From Mycolicibacterium parafortuitum (GTDB lineage: Bacteria; Actinomycetota; Actinomycetes; Mycobacteriales; Mycobacteriaceae): a stretch of DNA of 64,000 nucleotides. The DNA is taken from NCBI RefSeq assembly GCF_002086815.1, contig NZ_MVID01000018.1, positions 59,762 through 123,761 on the forward strand. The letters are read 5' to 3'. Positions 1 to 7,949 of the stretch are shown piece after piece. The position numbers and the translations under genes were made by a program. Each line of letters opens with the position of its first letter. The first letter of the stretch is position 1. The notes below the pieces were generated by a model. That model did not search any database. It saw nothing but the letters and a program-made list of their open reading frames with translations, and was not told the DNA's origin.

Positions 1-507
1 AGGCCAGTCGCCGCGCAGATCGATCGCGACGGTCTTCAGGTCGACCGTCGGTGCGGCGCCGAGCTGGGCCAGTGTCGTCTTCTTGAACGTGATGACCTCG
101 GGCTGATCGATCTCGAACAGCGTCAGGTCCTGCGGCCAGGACAGCCGGTATCCGCGTGCGTCGAGCCCGGAGGCCAGGATGACGGCCTGCCGGATACCCG
201 CCGCGCACGCGGCTGCGAAGAAGTCGTCGAAGAACCGGGTGCGCGCGGCCATCCCGTCGGCGAAGCGGCTCATCCCGACCGGTGACTGTCCGGAGTCGTT
301 GGCGTCGAGGTCGGCGGCGGTCAACTCGCCGGATGCGAGCTTGGTGAAGAAGTCGACGCCGACCGCGCGCACGAGGGGTTCGGCGTACGGATCGTCGATG
401 ACGGGGTTGTCGGCCTTGGTCGCGACCGCGCGGGCCGCGGCGACCATCGTGGCGGTCGCGCCGACGCTGGAGGCCAGATCCCAGGTGTCGTTCTCGGTAC
501 GTGGCAT
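1..507 (-). CDS. Class I SAM-dependent methyltransferase, N-terminal 169 codons (3' end outside window)
   Basis: This is the N-terminal part of a methyltransferase of the large mycobacterial SAM-dependent family (TIGR00027/LCM fold). The start is the ATG at 507. The SAM-binding motif VILASGLDARGYRL lies at residues 109-122, followed by FEIDQP at 131-136, the usual acidic loop after strand 2. Residues 1-100 form the helical lid typical of the family. The methyl acceptor is unknown for most members. The gene is divergent from secY, as a paralogue is in M. tuberculosis (recalled). The C-terminal substrate region is missing only because the window ends. Confidence 0.88.
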   Translation of the reverse strand, partial: MPRTENDTWDLASSVGATATMVAAARAVATKADNPVIDDPYAEPLVRAVGVDFFTKLASGELTAADLDANDSGQSPVGMSRFADGMAARTRFFDDFFAAACAAGIRQAVILASGLDARGYRLSWPQDLTLFEIDQPEVITFKKTTLAQLGAAPTVDLKTVAIDLRGDWP

Positions 508-650
508 GGGCGAATCCTCAGTACTCGGCTTTATTAATTAGGGCAGTTAACAACTGTCGGCGACTGTACGCTCGGAAACTGAATGCGCCCTGAGCGTCGG
601 ATGTGCGGCAATCCACGATTCGGGGAGAGAACATGCAGCTGTTAGTCTCG

Positions 651-656
651 TAGACT
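651..656 (+). promoter_or_regulatory. Candidate -10 element (TAGACT) for the secY operon
   Basis: TAGACT fits the mycobacterial TANNNT -10 pattern and lies 138 nt upstream of the secY start in the divergent region between the methyltransferase and secY. No convincing -35 hexamer is visible. The rest of 508-788 holds only the leader hairpin listed separately. Confidence 0.35.
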
Positions 657-673
657 GTTTGAACGCGTGACTT

Positions 674-695
674 GCGCAGGCTGTTTGGCCTGCGC
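674..695 (+). other. Leader hairpin upstream of secY
   Basis: GCGCAGGC and GCCTGCGC form a perfect 8-bp stem around the loop TGTTTG. It lies between the candidate -10 and the secY ribosome binding site, so it would sit in the secY 5' untranslated RNA. It cannot terminate the upstream gene, which points the other way. A regulatory role is inference. Confidence 0.45.
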
Positions 696-788
696 GTGCC
701 GTCGCGCACAGGACTTAACCACGACGCTGGTTACGCCAGCCCCATGAGCACGCCGCGAGCGAGACCCACGGCCGTGCAGGAGGAAAGA

Positions 789-2126
789 GTGCTGTCGGCT
801 TTCATCTCGTCCCTGCGGACAGTAGATCTCAGGCGAAAGATCCTGTTCACGCTCGGAATCGTGATCCTTTACCGGGTCGGTGCCAACGTTCCGTCGCCGG
901 GCGTCAACTACCCGAACGTGCAGCAGTGCATCGCCGACGTGAGCGGCGGTGAGTCGGGTCAGATCTACTCGCTGATCAACCTGTTCTCCGGCGGTGCGTT
1001 GCTGCAGCTGTCGGTGTTCGCGGTCGGCATCATGCCGTACATCACCGCGAGCATCATCGTCCAGCTGCTCGGCGTGGTGATCCCGCGCTTCGAGCAGCTG
1101 CGCAAGGAGGGGCAGGCGGGGCAGACCAAGCTCACGCAGTACACCCGCTACCTCGCGATCGCGCTGGCGATCCTGCAGGCCACCAGCATCGTGGCGCTGG
1201 CCGCCAACGGCGGGCTGCTGCAGGGCTGCTCGCTGGACATCATCGAGGGCCAGAGCGAAGGCATGAACATCTGGACCCTGGCCGTCATCGTCATCGTGAT
1301 GACCGCCGGTGCGGCTCTGGTGATGTGGATGGGCGAGCTGGTCACCGAGCGCGGTGTCGGCAACGGCATGTCGCTGATCATCTTCGCCAGCATCGCCTCG
1401 GCGATCCCGGGCGAGGGCAAGAACATCCTCGACAGCCGCGGTGGCATGGTCTTCACCCTGGTCTGCGTCGCGGCACTGCTGATCGTGGTCGGCGTCGTGT
1501 TCGTCGAGCAGGGTCAGCGCCGTATCCCGGTGCAGTACGCCAAGCGCATGGTCGGCCGCAAGATGTACGGCGGCACCTCGACCTACCTGCCGCTGAAGGT
1601 CAACCAGGCCGGCGTCATCCCGGTCATCTTCGCGTCGTCGCTGATCTACATCCCGCACCTGATCACCCAGCTGATCACCAGCGCCAGCGACAGCCCCAGC
1701 ACCGGGTGGTGGCAGTCGTTCGTCGCCGACTACCTGACCGACCCGAGCAGCCCGGTCTACATCGCGATCTACTTCGGGCTGATCATCTTCTTCACCTACT
1801 TCTACGTCTCGATCACGTTCAACCCCGAGGAACGCGCCGACGAGATGAAGAAGTACGGCGGCTTCATCCCGGGCATCCGGCCCGGTAAGCCGACCGCCGA
1901 GTACCTGAGTTTCGTTCTGTCCAGGATCACCCTGCCGGGCTCGATCTACCTGGGCGTGATCGCCGTGCTGCCGAACCTCTTCCTGGAGATCGGCAACACC
2001 GGCTCCGTGCAGAACCTGCCGTTCGGCGGTACTGCGGTCCTCATCGCCGTCGGCGTCGGACTCGACACCGTCAAGCAGATCGAAAGCCAGCTGATGCAGC
2101 GCAACTATGAAGGGTTCCTGAAGTGA
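789..2126 (+). CDS. secY: Preprotein translocase subunit SecY
   Basis: Central channel subunit of the Sec translocon in the plasma membrane, about ten transmembrane helices. The GTG at 789 is chosen because AGGAGGA lies just upstream (779-785) and the product then begins MLSAFISSLRTVDLRRK, as recalled for mycobacterial SecY. An in-frame start at 672 would add 39 unlikely residues. Length is 445 aa, close to the M. tuberculosis protein (about 441). Family signatures include the plug/TM2 region with GGALLQLSVFAVG, the cytoplasmic loop QGQRRIPVQYAKR and the C-terminal KQIESQLMQRNYEGFLK. It overlaps adk by 4 nt (GTGA), so the two are probably translationally coupled. Confidence 0.97.
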   Translation: MLSAFISSLRTVDLRRKILFTLGIVILYRVGANVPSPGVNYPNVQQCIADVSGGESGQIYSLINLFSGGALLQLSVFAVGIMPYITASIIVQLLGVVIPRFEQLRKEGQAGQTKLTQYTRYLAIALAILQATSIVALAANGGLLQGCSLDIIEGQSEGMNIWTLAVIVIVMTAGAALVMWMGELVTERGVGNGMSLIIFASIASAIPGEGKNILDSRGGMVFTLVCVAALLIVVGVVFVEQGQRRIPVQYAKRMVGRKMYGGTSTYLPLKVNQAGVIPVIFASSLIYIPHLITQLITSASDSPSTGWWQSFVADYLTDPSSPVYIAIYFGLIIFFTYFYVSITFNPEERADEMKKYGGFIPGIRPGKPTAEYLSFVLSRITLPGSIYLGVIAVLPNLFLEIGNTGSVQNLPFGGTAVLIAVGVGLDTVKQIESQLMQRNYEGFLK

Positions 2127-2668
2127 GAATCGTGTTGCTGGGACCGCCCGGAGCGGGCAAGGGCACGCAGGCCCAGAAACTGGCAGAGAAGCTGGGCATC
2201 CCGCACATCTCCACCGGCGACCTGTTCCGGTACAACATCAGCAACAACACCGAGCTGGGCATCGAGGCCAAGAAGTACCTCGACGCCGGTGATCTGGTCC
2301 CGGCCACCCTGACCAACGCGCTGGTCGACGACCGGCTCGACGACGAGGACGCGAAGGCCGGGTTCATCCTGGACGGCTTCCCGCGCTCGGTCGAGCAGGC
2401 CAAGGCGCTGGCCGAGATGCTGGAGAAGCGCGGGCTCTCGCTCGACGCGGTCGTCGAGTTCCGGGTGCCCGAAGAGGAGCTCGTCTCGCGGCTCAAGGGT
2501 CGCGGACGCGCCGACGACACCGAGGACGTCATCCGCAACCGGTTCAAGGTCTACCGGGACGAGACGGCCCCGCTGCTGGACTTCTACTCCGCCGACGTCA
2601 AGACCGTCGACGCCGTCGGCGAACTCGACGAGGTCTTCGACCGGGCGTTGAAGGCGCTCGGCCAGTAG
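2123..2668 (+). CDS. adk: Adenylate kinase
   Basis: Catalyses ATP + AMP to 2 ADP in the cytoplasm. The P-loop GPPGAGKGTQ is at the N terminus (about residues 7-16), followed by the AMP-binding STGDLFR and the DGFPRSVEQA stretch. At 181 aa it is the short form with a reduced LID domain, normal for mycobacteria. The GTG start overlaps the secY stop (GTGA). It is followed immediately by map, giving the secY-adk-map order found in many bacteria. Confidence 0.97.
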   Translation: MRIVLLGPPGAGKGTQAQKLAEKLGIPHISTGDLFRYNISNNTELGIEAKKYLDAGDLVPATLTNALVDDRLDDEDAKAGFILDGFPRSVEQAKALAEMLEKRGLSLDAVVEFRVPEEELVSRLKGRGRADDTEDVIRNRFKVYRDETAPLLDFYSADVKTVDAVGELDEVFDRALKALGQ

Positions 2669-3469
2669 ATGGTCTCCCTGCCCGGCCTGCGTAGCCGCAA
2701 AGTCGTCCCCCAGCGCACCGCGGGGGAACTCGACGCGATGGCCGCTGCCGGTGCGCTCGTCGCCGCCGCGCTGAAGGCGGTGCAGGCGGCCGCCGCGCCG
2801 GGAGTGTCGACGCTCGACCTCGACGCGGTCGCCGAGTCGGTGATCCGCGACGGCGGCGGAACCCCGTCGTTCCTCGGCTACCACGGCTTCCCGGCCACGG
2901 TCTGCTCCTCGGTCAACGACCGCGTCGTGCACGGCATCCCGTCGGCGACCGAACTGCTCGCCGAGGGCGACCTGGTGTCCATCGACTGCGGCGCGATCCT
3001 CGACGGCTGGCACGGTGACTCGGCGGTGACGTTCGGTGTCGGCACGCTCATCGACGCCGACGCGAACCTGTCGGCGGCCACCCGGGAGTCGATGGAGGCC
3101 GGGATTGCGGCGATGCTGCCGGGCAACCGGCTCAGCGACGTGTCGCACGCGATCGAGAAGGGCACCCACGCCGCCGAGCAGCGCTACGGCCGCAAGTTCG
3201 GCATCGTCGCCGGCTACGGCGGTCACGGCATCGGCCGTGAGATGCACATGGACCCGTTCCTGCCGAACGAGGGCGCGCCGGGCCGCGGCCCGTACCTGGC
3301 GCCCGGTTCGGTGCTGGCCATCGAGCCGATGCTGACGCTGGGAACCCGCAAGACCGCGGTGCTCGAGGACGACTGGACCGTGGTGACCACCGACGGTTCC
3401 CGCGCCGCGCACTGGGAGCACACCGTCGCCGTCACCGACGGCGGTCCCAGGATTCTGACAGCCGGCTGA
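2669..3469 (+). CDS. map: Type I methionine aminopeptidase
   Basis: Removes the initiator methionine from nascent proteins. The metal-ligand set is complete: two Asp around SIDCGAILDGWHGDSAV, His in GYGGHGIGREMH, Glu in AIEPMLTLG and Glu in HWEHTVAVTDGG. At 266 aa it resembles the mycobacterial MapA (Rv0734 type) without the long SH3-binding extension of the second paralogue. Its ATG directly follows the adk stop, so translation is probably coupled. Its stop codon overlaps the likely -35 element of the sigL promoter. Confidence 0.95.
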   Translation: MVSLPGLRSRKVVPQRTAGELDAMAAAGALVAAALKAVQAAAAPGVSTLDLDAVAESVIRDGGGTPSFLGYHGFPATVCSSVNDRVVHGIPSATELLAEGDLVSIDCGAILDGWHGDSAVTFGVGTLIDADANLSAATRESMEAGIAAMLPGNRLSDVSHAIEKGTHAAEQRYGRKFGIVAGYGGHGIGREMHMDPFLPNEGAPGRGPYLAPGSVLAIEPMLTLGTRKTAVLEDDWTVVTTDGSRAAHWEHTVAVTDGGPRILTAG

Positions 3470-3494
3470 ACTAATCTCGCCTGTCCGTCGTACT
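3467..3494 (+). promoter_or_regulatory. ECF-type promoter of sigL, probably SigL-autoregulated
   Basis: TGAACT (3467-3472) and CGTACT (3489-3494) are separated by 16 nt. This resembles the TGAAC/CGT promoters recognised by mycobacterial ECF sigma factors and reported for SigL (recalled). The -35 element begins at the map stop codon. A start of transcription near 3500 would leave a very short leader before the ribosome binding site GGAGG at 3502-3506. Confidence 0.6.
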
Positions 3495-3511
3495 TGAAGA
3501 CGGAGGTTGGG

Positions 3512-4027
3512 ATGGATGACCCGGAAGCCGCGATGATGCGCGTGCTCTACGACGAGCACGCCACCGCGCTGTGGCGCTATGCGCTGCGGTTGACGGGGGA
3601 TCGGGCCCGCGCCGAGGACGTCGTGCAGGAGACGTTGTTGCGCGCGTGGCGGCATCCGAGCGTCATCGCCGATGTGGAACGCCCGGCCCGAGCCTGGCTG
3701 TTCACTGTGGCCCGCAACATGATCATCGACGAACGCCGCAGCGCCCGGTTCCGCCACGAGACCGACGTGCCCGACCCCGGCAGCGTCGCGGACAGCGCGT
3801 CGCCCGACGAGGTGGACACCGCGCTGGACCGGATCCTGTTGAGCGCCGCGCTGCGCCAACTCTCGGAGGAACACCGGGCCGTCGTGCGGCGCGCCTACTA
3901 CCAGGGCTGGACCACCGGGCAGATCGCAGCCGATCTGCAGATCCCGGAGGGCACCGTGAAATCCCGGCTGCACTACGCCGTCCGCGCACTGAGGCTCGGA
4001 CTAGAGGAGATGGGGGTGACGCGATGA
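3512..4027 (+). CDS. sigL: ECF RNA polymerase sigma factor SigL
   Basis: Group 4 sigma factor, 171 aa. Region 2 contains RYALRLTGDRARAEDVVQET and RAWLFTVARNMIIDERRS. Region 4 contains the HTH with GWTTGQIAADLQIPEGTVKSR. The ATG at 3512 is preferred over the in-frame TTG at 3494 because GGAGG lies 6 nt upstream and the TTG overlaps the -10 element. The sequence and place after map match SigL of M. tuberculosis, where SigL is linked to membrane/envelope and exported-protein functions (recalled). The stop overlaps the anti-sigma gene (ATGA). Confidence 0.93.
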   Translation: MDDPEAAMMRVLYDEHATALWRYALRLTGDRARAEDVVQETLLRAWRHPSVIADVERPARAWLFTVARNMIIDERRSARFRHETDVPDPGSVADSASPDEVDTALDRILLSAALRQLSEEHRAVVRRAYYQGWTTGQIAADLQIPEGTVKSRLHYAVRALRLGLEEMGVTR

Positions 4028-4734
4028 CTCCCCGGGATCGCTACCAGACGTGGGATGCCGCCTATGTGCTCGGCGCGCTGGCCCGCGACGACCGCCACGA
4101 GTACGAGGACCACCTGTCCGACTGCCCGAGCTGCCGCACCGCGGTCGCCGAACTCAGCGGGATACCGGCTGTGCTGTCGATGCTCGACCTCGACGAGGTC
4201 AGCGCGCTCGACGACGAGCAGCCCGAGCCGCCGCTGCGGCCGGAGGTGCTGACCTCGGTGATCGATCGGGTCCGGGCGCGCCGCCGCAGGACCCGCGCGA
4301 TGACCCTGGCCGCCGTCGCGGTGGCCGCGGCGATGCTGTCGCTGGCCCTGGCGCTCGTGGTCAAACCGGAGCTGTTCGGCCGCGATGCGCGCACCGACGA
4401 GCAGGCGTCGGCGCCGCTGCTCACGATGGCCAAGGTGTCGGAGACCCCGATCAACGCCAGCGTCGCGCTGACCGGATACGGCTGGGGCACCCGGATCGAC
4501 ATGGCGTGCTCGTACGGCGACTGGGGGCAGAGCCCGCACAGCACGCCACCGCAGGACCTCGGCATGGTGGTCGTCGGGCACGACGGGACCCGGTCCCAGA
4601 TCGCCACATGGCTCGGGCTTTCCGGGGCGACGGCGCTGCCGAGCGGGACGACGCCGATGGCGGCCGACGACATCAAGGCCGTGCAGCTGGTGTCGACGCA
4701 CGACGGCAGGGTGCTGCTGGAGAAACAGCTGTGA
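4024..4734 (+). CDS. rslA: Zinc-associated anti-sigma factor RslA
   Basis: Membrane anti-sigma factor expected to hold SigL until a redox or envelope signal releases it. The N-terminal ZAS motif H30-x3-C34-x2-C37 is intact. A single membrane helix follows a basic stretch (RARRRRTRAM) at about residues 93-113. The outer domain of about 120 residues has the anti-sigma-K-like pattern seen in RslA. The ATG at 4024 overlaps the sigL stop by 4 nt. A longer in-frame extension to 3571 lies inside sigL and is rejected. 236 aa. Confidence 0.92.
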   Translation: MTPRDRYQTWDAAYVLGALARDDRHEYEDHLSDCPSCRTAVAELSGIPAVLSMLDLDEVSALDDEQPEPPLRPEVLTSVIDRVRARRRRTRAMTLAAVAVAAAMLSLALALVVKPELFGRDARTDEQASAPLLTMAKVSETPINASVALTGYGWGTRIDMACSYGDWGQSPHSTPPQDLGMVVVGHDGTRSQIATWLGLSGATALPSGTTPMAADDIKAVQLVSTHDGRVLLEKQL

Positions 4735-4751
4735 TGAGGTAAGAAAGGTGC

Positions 4752-5249
4752 GTGGGACCGGACCGGCGCGACCCTATCGCCACCGCACGCGCCAACTGGG
4801 AGCGCGCGGGCTGGGGTGATGTCGCCGACGGGATGGTCGCGGTGACCTCGGTGATGCGGGCCCATCAGATCCTGCTGGCCCGGGTCGAGAACGCGCTGCG
4901 CCCTTACGATCTGAGCTTCTCCCGGTTCGAACTGCTGCGCCTGCTGGCGTTCAGCCGCACCGGGGCGCTCCCGATCACCAAAGCGTCGGACCGGCTGCAG
5001 GTACACGTCACCAGCGTCACGCACGCGATCCGGCGGCTGGAGGCCGACGGGCTCGTCGAGCGGCTGCCGCACCCCACCGACGGTCGCACCACGCTGGTGC
5101 GCATCACCGACCTCGGTCGCTCGACGGTCGAGGACGCCACCGAGACGCTGAACAAGGAAGTGTTCGGTGACATCGGGATCTCCGAGGAACAGTCCCGCGC
5201 GCTGTCCGGCGCGATCGAGACGCTGCGGCACAGCGCGGGCGATTTCTAG
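4752..5249 (+). CDS. MarR-family transcriptional regulator (Rv0737-like)
   Basis: A 165-aa winged-helix repressor. The dimerisation helix includes VTSVMRAHQILLARVENALRP in shorter form, the recognition region is LQVHVTSVTHAIRRLEADGLVER, and the wing is PHPTDGRTTLVRITDLG, all MarR hallmarks. The GTG at 4752 follows an AAGAAAGG ribosome site. It lies 17 nt after rslA, as Rv0737 follows rslA in M. tuberculosis (recalled), so it may be co-transcribed with sigL-rslA. Its 3' end overlaps that of the facing histidine kinase by 4 nt. Ligand and targets are unknown. Confidence 0.9.
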   Translation: MGPDRRDPIATARANWERAGWGDVADGMVAVTSVMRAHQILLARVENALRPYDLSFSRFELLRLLAFSRTGALPITKASDRLQVHVTSVTHAIRRLEADGLVERLPHPTDGRTTLVRITDLGRSTVEDATETLNKEVFGDIGISEEQSRALSGAIETLRHSAGDF

Positions 5250-6475
5250 CCGGGTTCCCGGTTCGCGGGCAGCGGGATCGTCGCGGTGACCGCGGTGCCG
5301 TTGCCGGGCCGGGAGCGGATGTTGAGCCTGCCCCCGACGATCTCGGCGCGCTCGGCCATCGACAGCAGCCCGTAGCCGCCCATCTCGTCGCCGCCGAGCG
5401 GGTTCTCCAGGGTGTCGAAACCGACGCCGTCGTCCACGATCTCCAGCCGCGCGACCTCTCCGTTGTCGGTCCGGTCGACGCCGAACGTCAGCCGGGCATG
5501 GTCGGCGCGGGCATGTTTGACGACGTTCTGCAGACACTCCTGCGCGATGCGGTACAGGGCCAGCTCGATGTGGTCGGGGAGCCGGTTGTCGGCCAGCTCC
5601 CCGCCGATGTCGAGGTCGATGTCGATCTGCGGGATGGACCGGGCCAGGCTGGCCAGCCCGCCGGAGAGCCCGAGGTCGTCGAGCACCGGGGGCCGCAGCC
5701 CGCTGATCGCGGCACGGGCCTCCTGCAGGGTGAGCTCGGCGAGTTCCCGGGCCCGGTCCAGCTGTTCGGTCAGCGCGGCGTGATCGGCCGGCGACTTCGC
5801 GGCCTGCGCGGCGGCGTCGAGCCGGTAGGACAGTGTGACGAGCCGCTGGGAGATGCCGTCGTGGATGTCGCCCGCCAGCCGCCGGCGCTCCAGCTCCTGG
5901 GCCTCGATGACCTGCTCGACGAAGTTCTCGTGGGCGCGTTCGCGCGCCACCAGCTGGCGGTGCAGGCGGGCCTGGTGCATCGCACCCGCGATCAGCCTGC
6001 CGATCACCAGAAGCAGCTCGACGTCGGCGTCGGCGAAATCGCGTTCGGCGACGGTGTGCACGTTGAGCACACCCACCAGGCCGCCGGGTTCGGTTTGCAT
6101 CGGCACCGACACCATCGAGGTGAAGTCGCGGCCGCGCAGCGACCGGAACGGCAGGTAGCGCGGATCGGACTCCTTGTCCTTGCGGATCACCACCGGTTGC
6201 TGATGGCTCGCGACCCAACCCGAGATGCCCTGTCCGAGCGGCAGTCTGATCTTGCCGACCTCGGCGTCGAACGGCGGCGTCGCGCCGGCCAGCGTCAGTG
6301 ACCGCTCGGTGTCGTCGAGCACGTGCACGAAGCACACGTCGCTGTCGGTGGCCGCGGTGATCATCCGGGCGGCCGCCGCGGCCAGCGGTTCCACCCCGGG
6401 TCCGCGCGACGCGGCCTGGATCAGCTCGCGCAGCAGCGCCAGCTCGCGGTCAGCGGTCAGCACCGGCCGCGTCAT
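5246..6475 (-). CDS. GAF-domain sensor histidine kinase (HisKA_3 type)
   Basis: Soluble sensor kinase of 409 aa without a membrane segment. A GAF domain covers about residues 25-165. The HisKA_3 dimerisation helix with the phosphate-accepting H205 is in RRLAGDIHDGISQR. The HATPase_c domain has N-box ALYRIAQECLQNVVKHA, G1 DDGVGFD and G2 GGYGLLSMAERA. This is the NarX/DegS class that partners NarL-type regulators. The start ATG at 6475 overlaps the stop of the regulator by 4 nt, so the pair is one transcription unit. The GAF ligand (heme, small molecule or redox) cannot be told from sequence. A longer start to 6682 lies inside the partner gene and is rejected. Confidence 0.92.
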   Translation of the reverse strand: MTRPVLTADRELALLRELIQAASRGPGVEPLAAAAARMITAATDSDVCFVHVLDDTERSLTLAGATPPFDAEVGKIRLPLGQGISGWVASHQQPVVIRKDKESDPRYLPFRSLRGRDFTSMVSVPMQTEPGGLVGVLNVHTVAERDFADADVELLLVIGRLIAGAMHQARLHRQLVARERAHENFVEQVIEAQELERRRLAGDIHDGISQRLVTLSYRLDAAAQAAKSPADHAALTEQLDRARELAELTLQEARAAISGLRPPVLDDLGLSGGLASLARSIPQIDIDLDIGGELADNRLPDHIELALYRIAQECLQNVVKHARADHARLTFGVDRTDNGEVARLEIVDDGVGFDTLENPLGGDEMGGYGLLSMAERAEIVGGRLNIRSRPGNGTAVTATIPLPANREPG

Positions 6476-7101
6476 TGGAAGATGCCTTCGCGCAACGCGG
6501 TCGCGACGGCCGCGGTCCGGTCGCTGACGCCGAGCTTGCGGTAGATCGAACTCAGGTGGGTCTTGACCGTCTCGTCGCCGATGACGAGCTTCGCGGCGAT
6601 GGCGCGGTTGGACAGTCCGTTGACCACCAGCTCCAGGATCTCGCTCTCCCGCTGGGTCAGGCCCTGACGGGCACCGGGCCACTCCACCACCCGCGCCGCC
6701 ATCGACGGGTCGATCGCCGTCTGGCCGATGTGCACCGACTCGAGCTGTCTGACCAGGTCCTCACTGCTGATGCTCTTGAGCAGGTAGCCGGACGCGCCGA
6801 CCTTCAGGGCCTGGAACAGGTACTGCTCGTCGTCATAGACCGACAGCATCACCACTTTGCGGTCCGGATCCCAGGCGCGGAGCTGCCGGCAGACGTCCAG
6901 CCCGCTGGATCCCTGCATGCGCACATCGCACAGCACGATGTCCGGATCGAGGTCGGCGACCACGCCCATCACCCGCTCGGCGCCGACCGACTGGCCGACG
7001 ACGGTGACCCTGTCACTGAACGCGGCCAGCATCGCCTTCAAGCCCTCGATGACCATCTCGTGGTCGTCGACCAGCACGATTCGCACCGGATCGGGGGTCA
7101 T
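6472..7101 (-). CDS. NarL/LuxR-type response regulator
   Basis: 209 aa. The receiver domain (about 5-122) has the acidic pair VDD, phospho-acceptor D59 in VLCDVRM, the switch Ser in VVMLSVYDD and Lys in YLLKSI. The LuxR HTH (about 148-205) has LTQRESEILELVVNGLSNR and ETVKTHLSSIYRKLGV. It overlaps the downstream GAF kinase by 4 nt, and is the cognate partner by position. Its start region faces the HAD gene over about 35 nt, so a shared divergent promoter is possible. Confidence 0.94.
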   Translation of the reverse strand: MTPDPVRIVLVDDHEMVIEGLKAMLAAFSDRVTVVGQSVGAERVMGVVADLDPDIVLCDVRMQGSSGLDVCRQLRAWDPDRKVVMLSVYDDEQYLFQALKVGASGYLLKSISSEDLVRQLESVHIGQTAIDPSMAARVVEWPGARQGLTQRESEILELVVNGLSNRAIAAKLVIGDETVKTHLSSIYRKLGVSDRTAAVATALREGIFQ

Positions 7102-7135
7102 GGCCCCACCTTAGAGATTCCCCCTCACGGGGGAG

Positions 7136-7942
7136 GTGCGATGGTGTGATGTGGGCCACTATGAATTCGTGCAGCCCTCACAGCAGAAAGCATGGCGTGC
7201 CGGCCGGTTCTGGTGGGACTGGTCCGGACCCGGTGACACCCCAGGTGACACCGCGGTACGCCCCCTGTCCACCCTGAGCGCGGTGATCCTCGACCTCGAC
7301 GCGATCGCCGACGTGGAGAGCACCGGCCACCGGCTCGCCTTCAACGCGGCGTTCGCGGAGCTGGAACTCGACATCTCGTGGTCCCCGGCGCGCTACCGGC
7401 AACTGCAGGAGCTTCCCGACGAGCGCCGCCGGGTCGCCGCCGAACTGCGCAAGCGCGGGGTCAGCAGCGAATGCGATGTGCTGGCCGAGTTGCTCGTCGA
7501 CGAGATCTGCGCGACCAAGGAGATGATCCTGGCCGAGACGATCCTCGACGCCGACATCACCGCCCGTCCCGGGATGGCGGAGCTGATCGCCGAGGCGTTC
7601 GGTGCGGGCATCGCGGTGGGCGTGGTCAGCACCGGCCGCCACACCTGGGTCGAACCCTTGGTGAGGCAGCTGGTCGGGGAAGGCATGGTCGACACGATCG
7701 TCACCGTCGACGACGCCCCGCGCTGCGAACTGTTCCGCACAGCGCTGGCCGAACTCGGGGCGCCGGCGCACAACTCTCTTGCGTTCGCGGGGTCGCAGGT
7801 GAGCCTTCGGGCGGCGGAGACCTGTGGTGTGCCGACCGTGCTGCTCGGCGACGACTCCGCGGCGCAGCCGCGCAGTATCGCCGACTGTCAGCGCCTGCAC
7901 GACGCGTGGCTCGACAGCCACCGCAGGCCGAGCGCGGCCTGA
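7136..7942 (+). CDS. HAD-superfamily-like protein with degenerate motifs
   Basis: The fold looks like a beta-phosphoglucomutase-type HAD hydrolase. Motif I DLD is in VILDLDAIADV and motif II is VVSTGRHTW. Where the family has KPAP (motif III) this protein has PRCELF, and where it has EDS (motif IV) it has AGS in LAFAGSQVS. The metal-binding acid of motif IV is therefore absent, so phosphatase or mutase activity is doubtful. The start is unclear: GTG at 7136, 7151 or 7169 are all in frame. A GGGGGAGG stretch lies directly before 7136. Residues 1-45 are not part of the HAD core. The ORF is convergent with mmsB, 7 nt apart. Confidence 0.7.
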   Translation: MRWCDVGHYEFVQPSQQKAWRAGRFWWDWSGPGDTPGDTAVRPLSTLSAVILDLDAIADVESTGHRLAFNAAFAELELDISWSPARYRQLQELPDERRRVAAELRKRGVSSECDVLAELLVDEICATKEMILAETILDADITARPGMAELIAEAFGAGIAVGVVSTGRHTWVEPLVRQLVGEGMVDTIVTVDDAPRCELFRTALAELGAPAHNSLAFAGSQVSLRAAETCGVPTVLLGDDSAAQPRSIADCQRLHDAWLDSHRRPSAA

Positions 7943-7949
7943 CCCCGGG

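Noticed and set aside
3494..3511. TTG start for sigL six codons upstream
   Set aside because: It overlaps the -10 element, and the ATG at 3512 has a good ribosome site.
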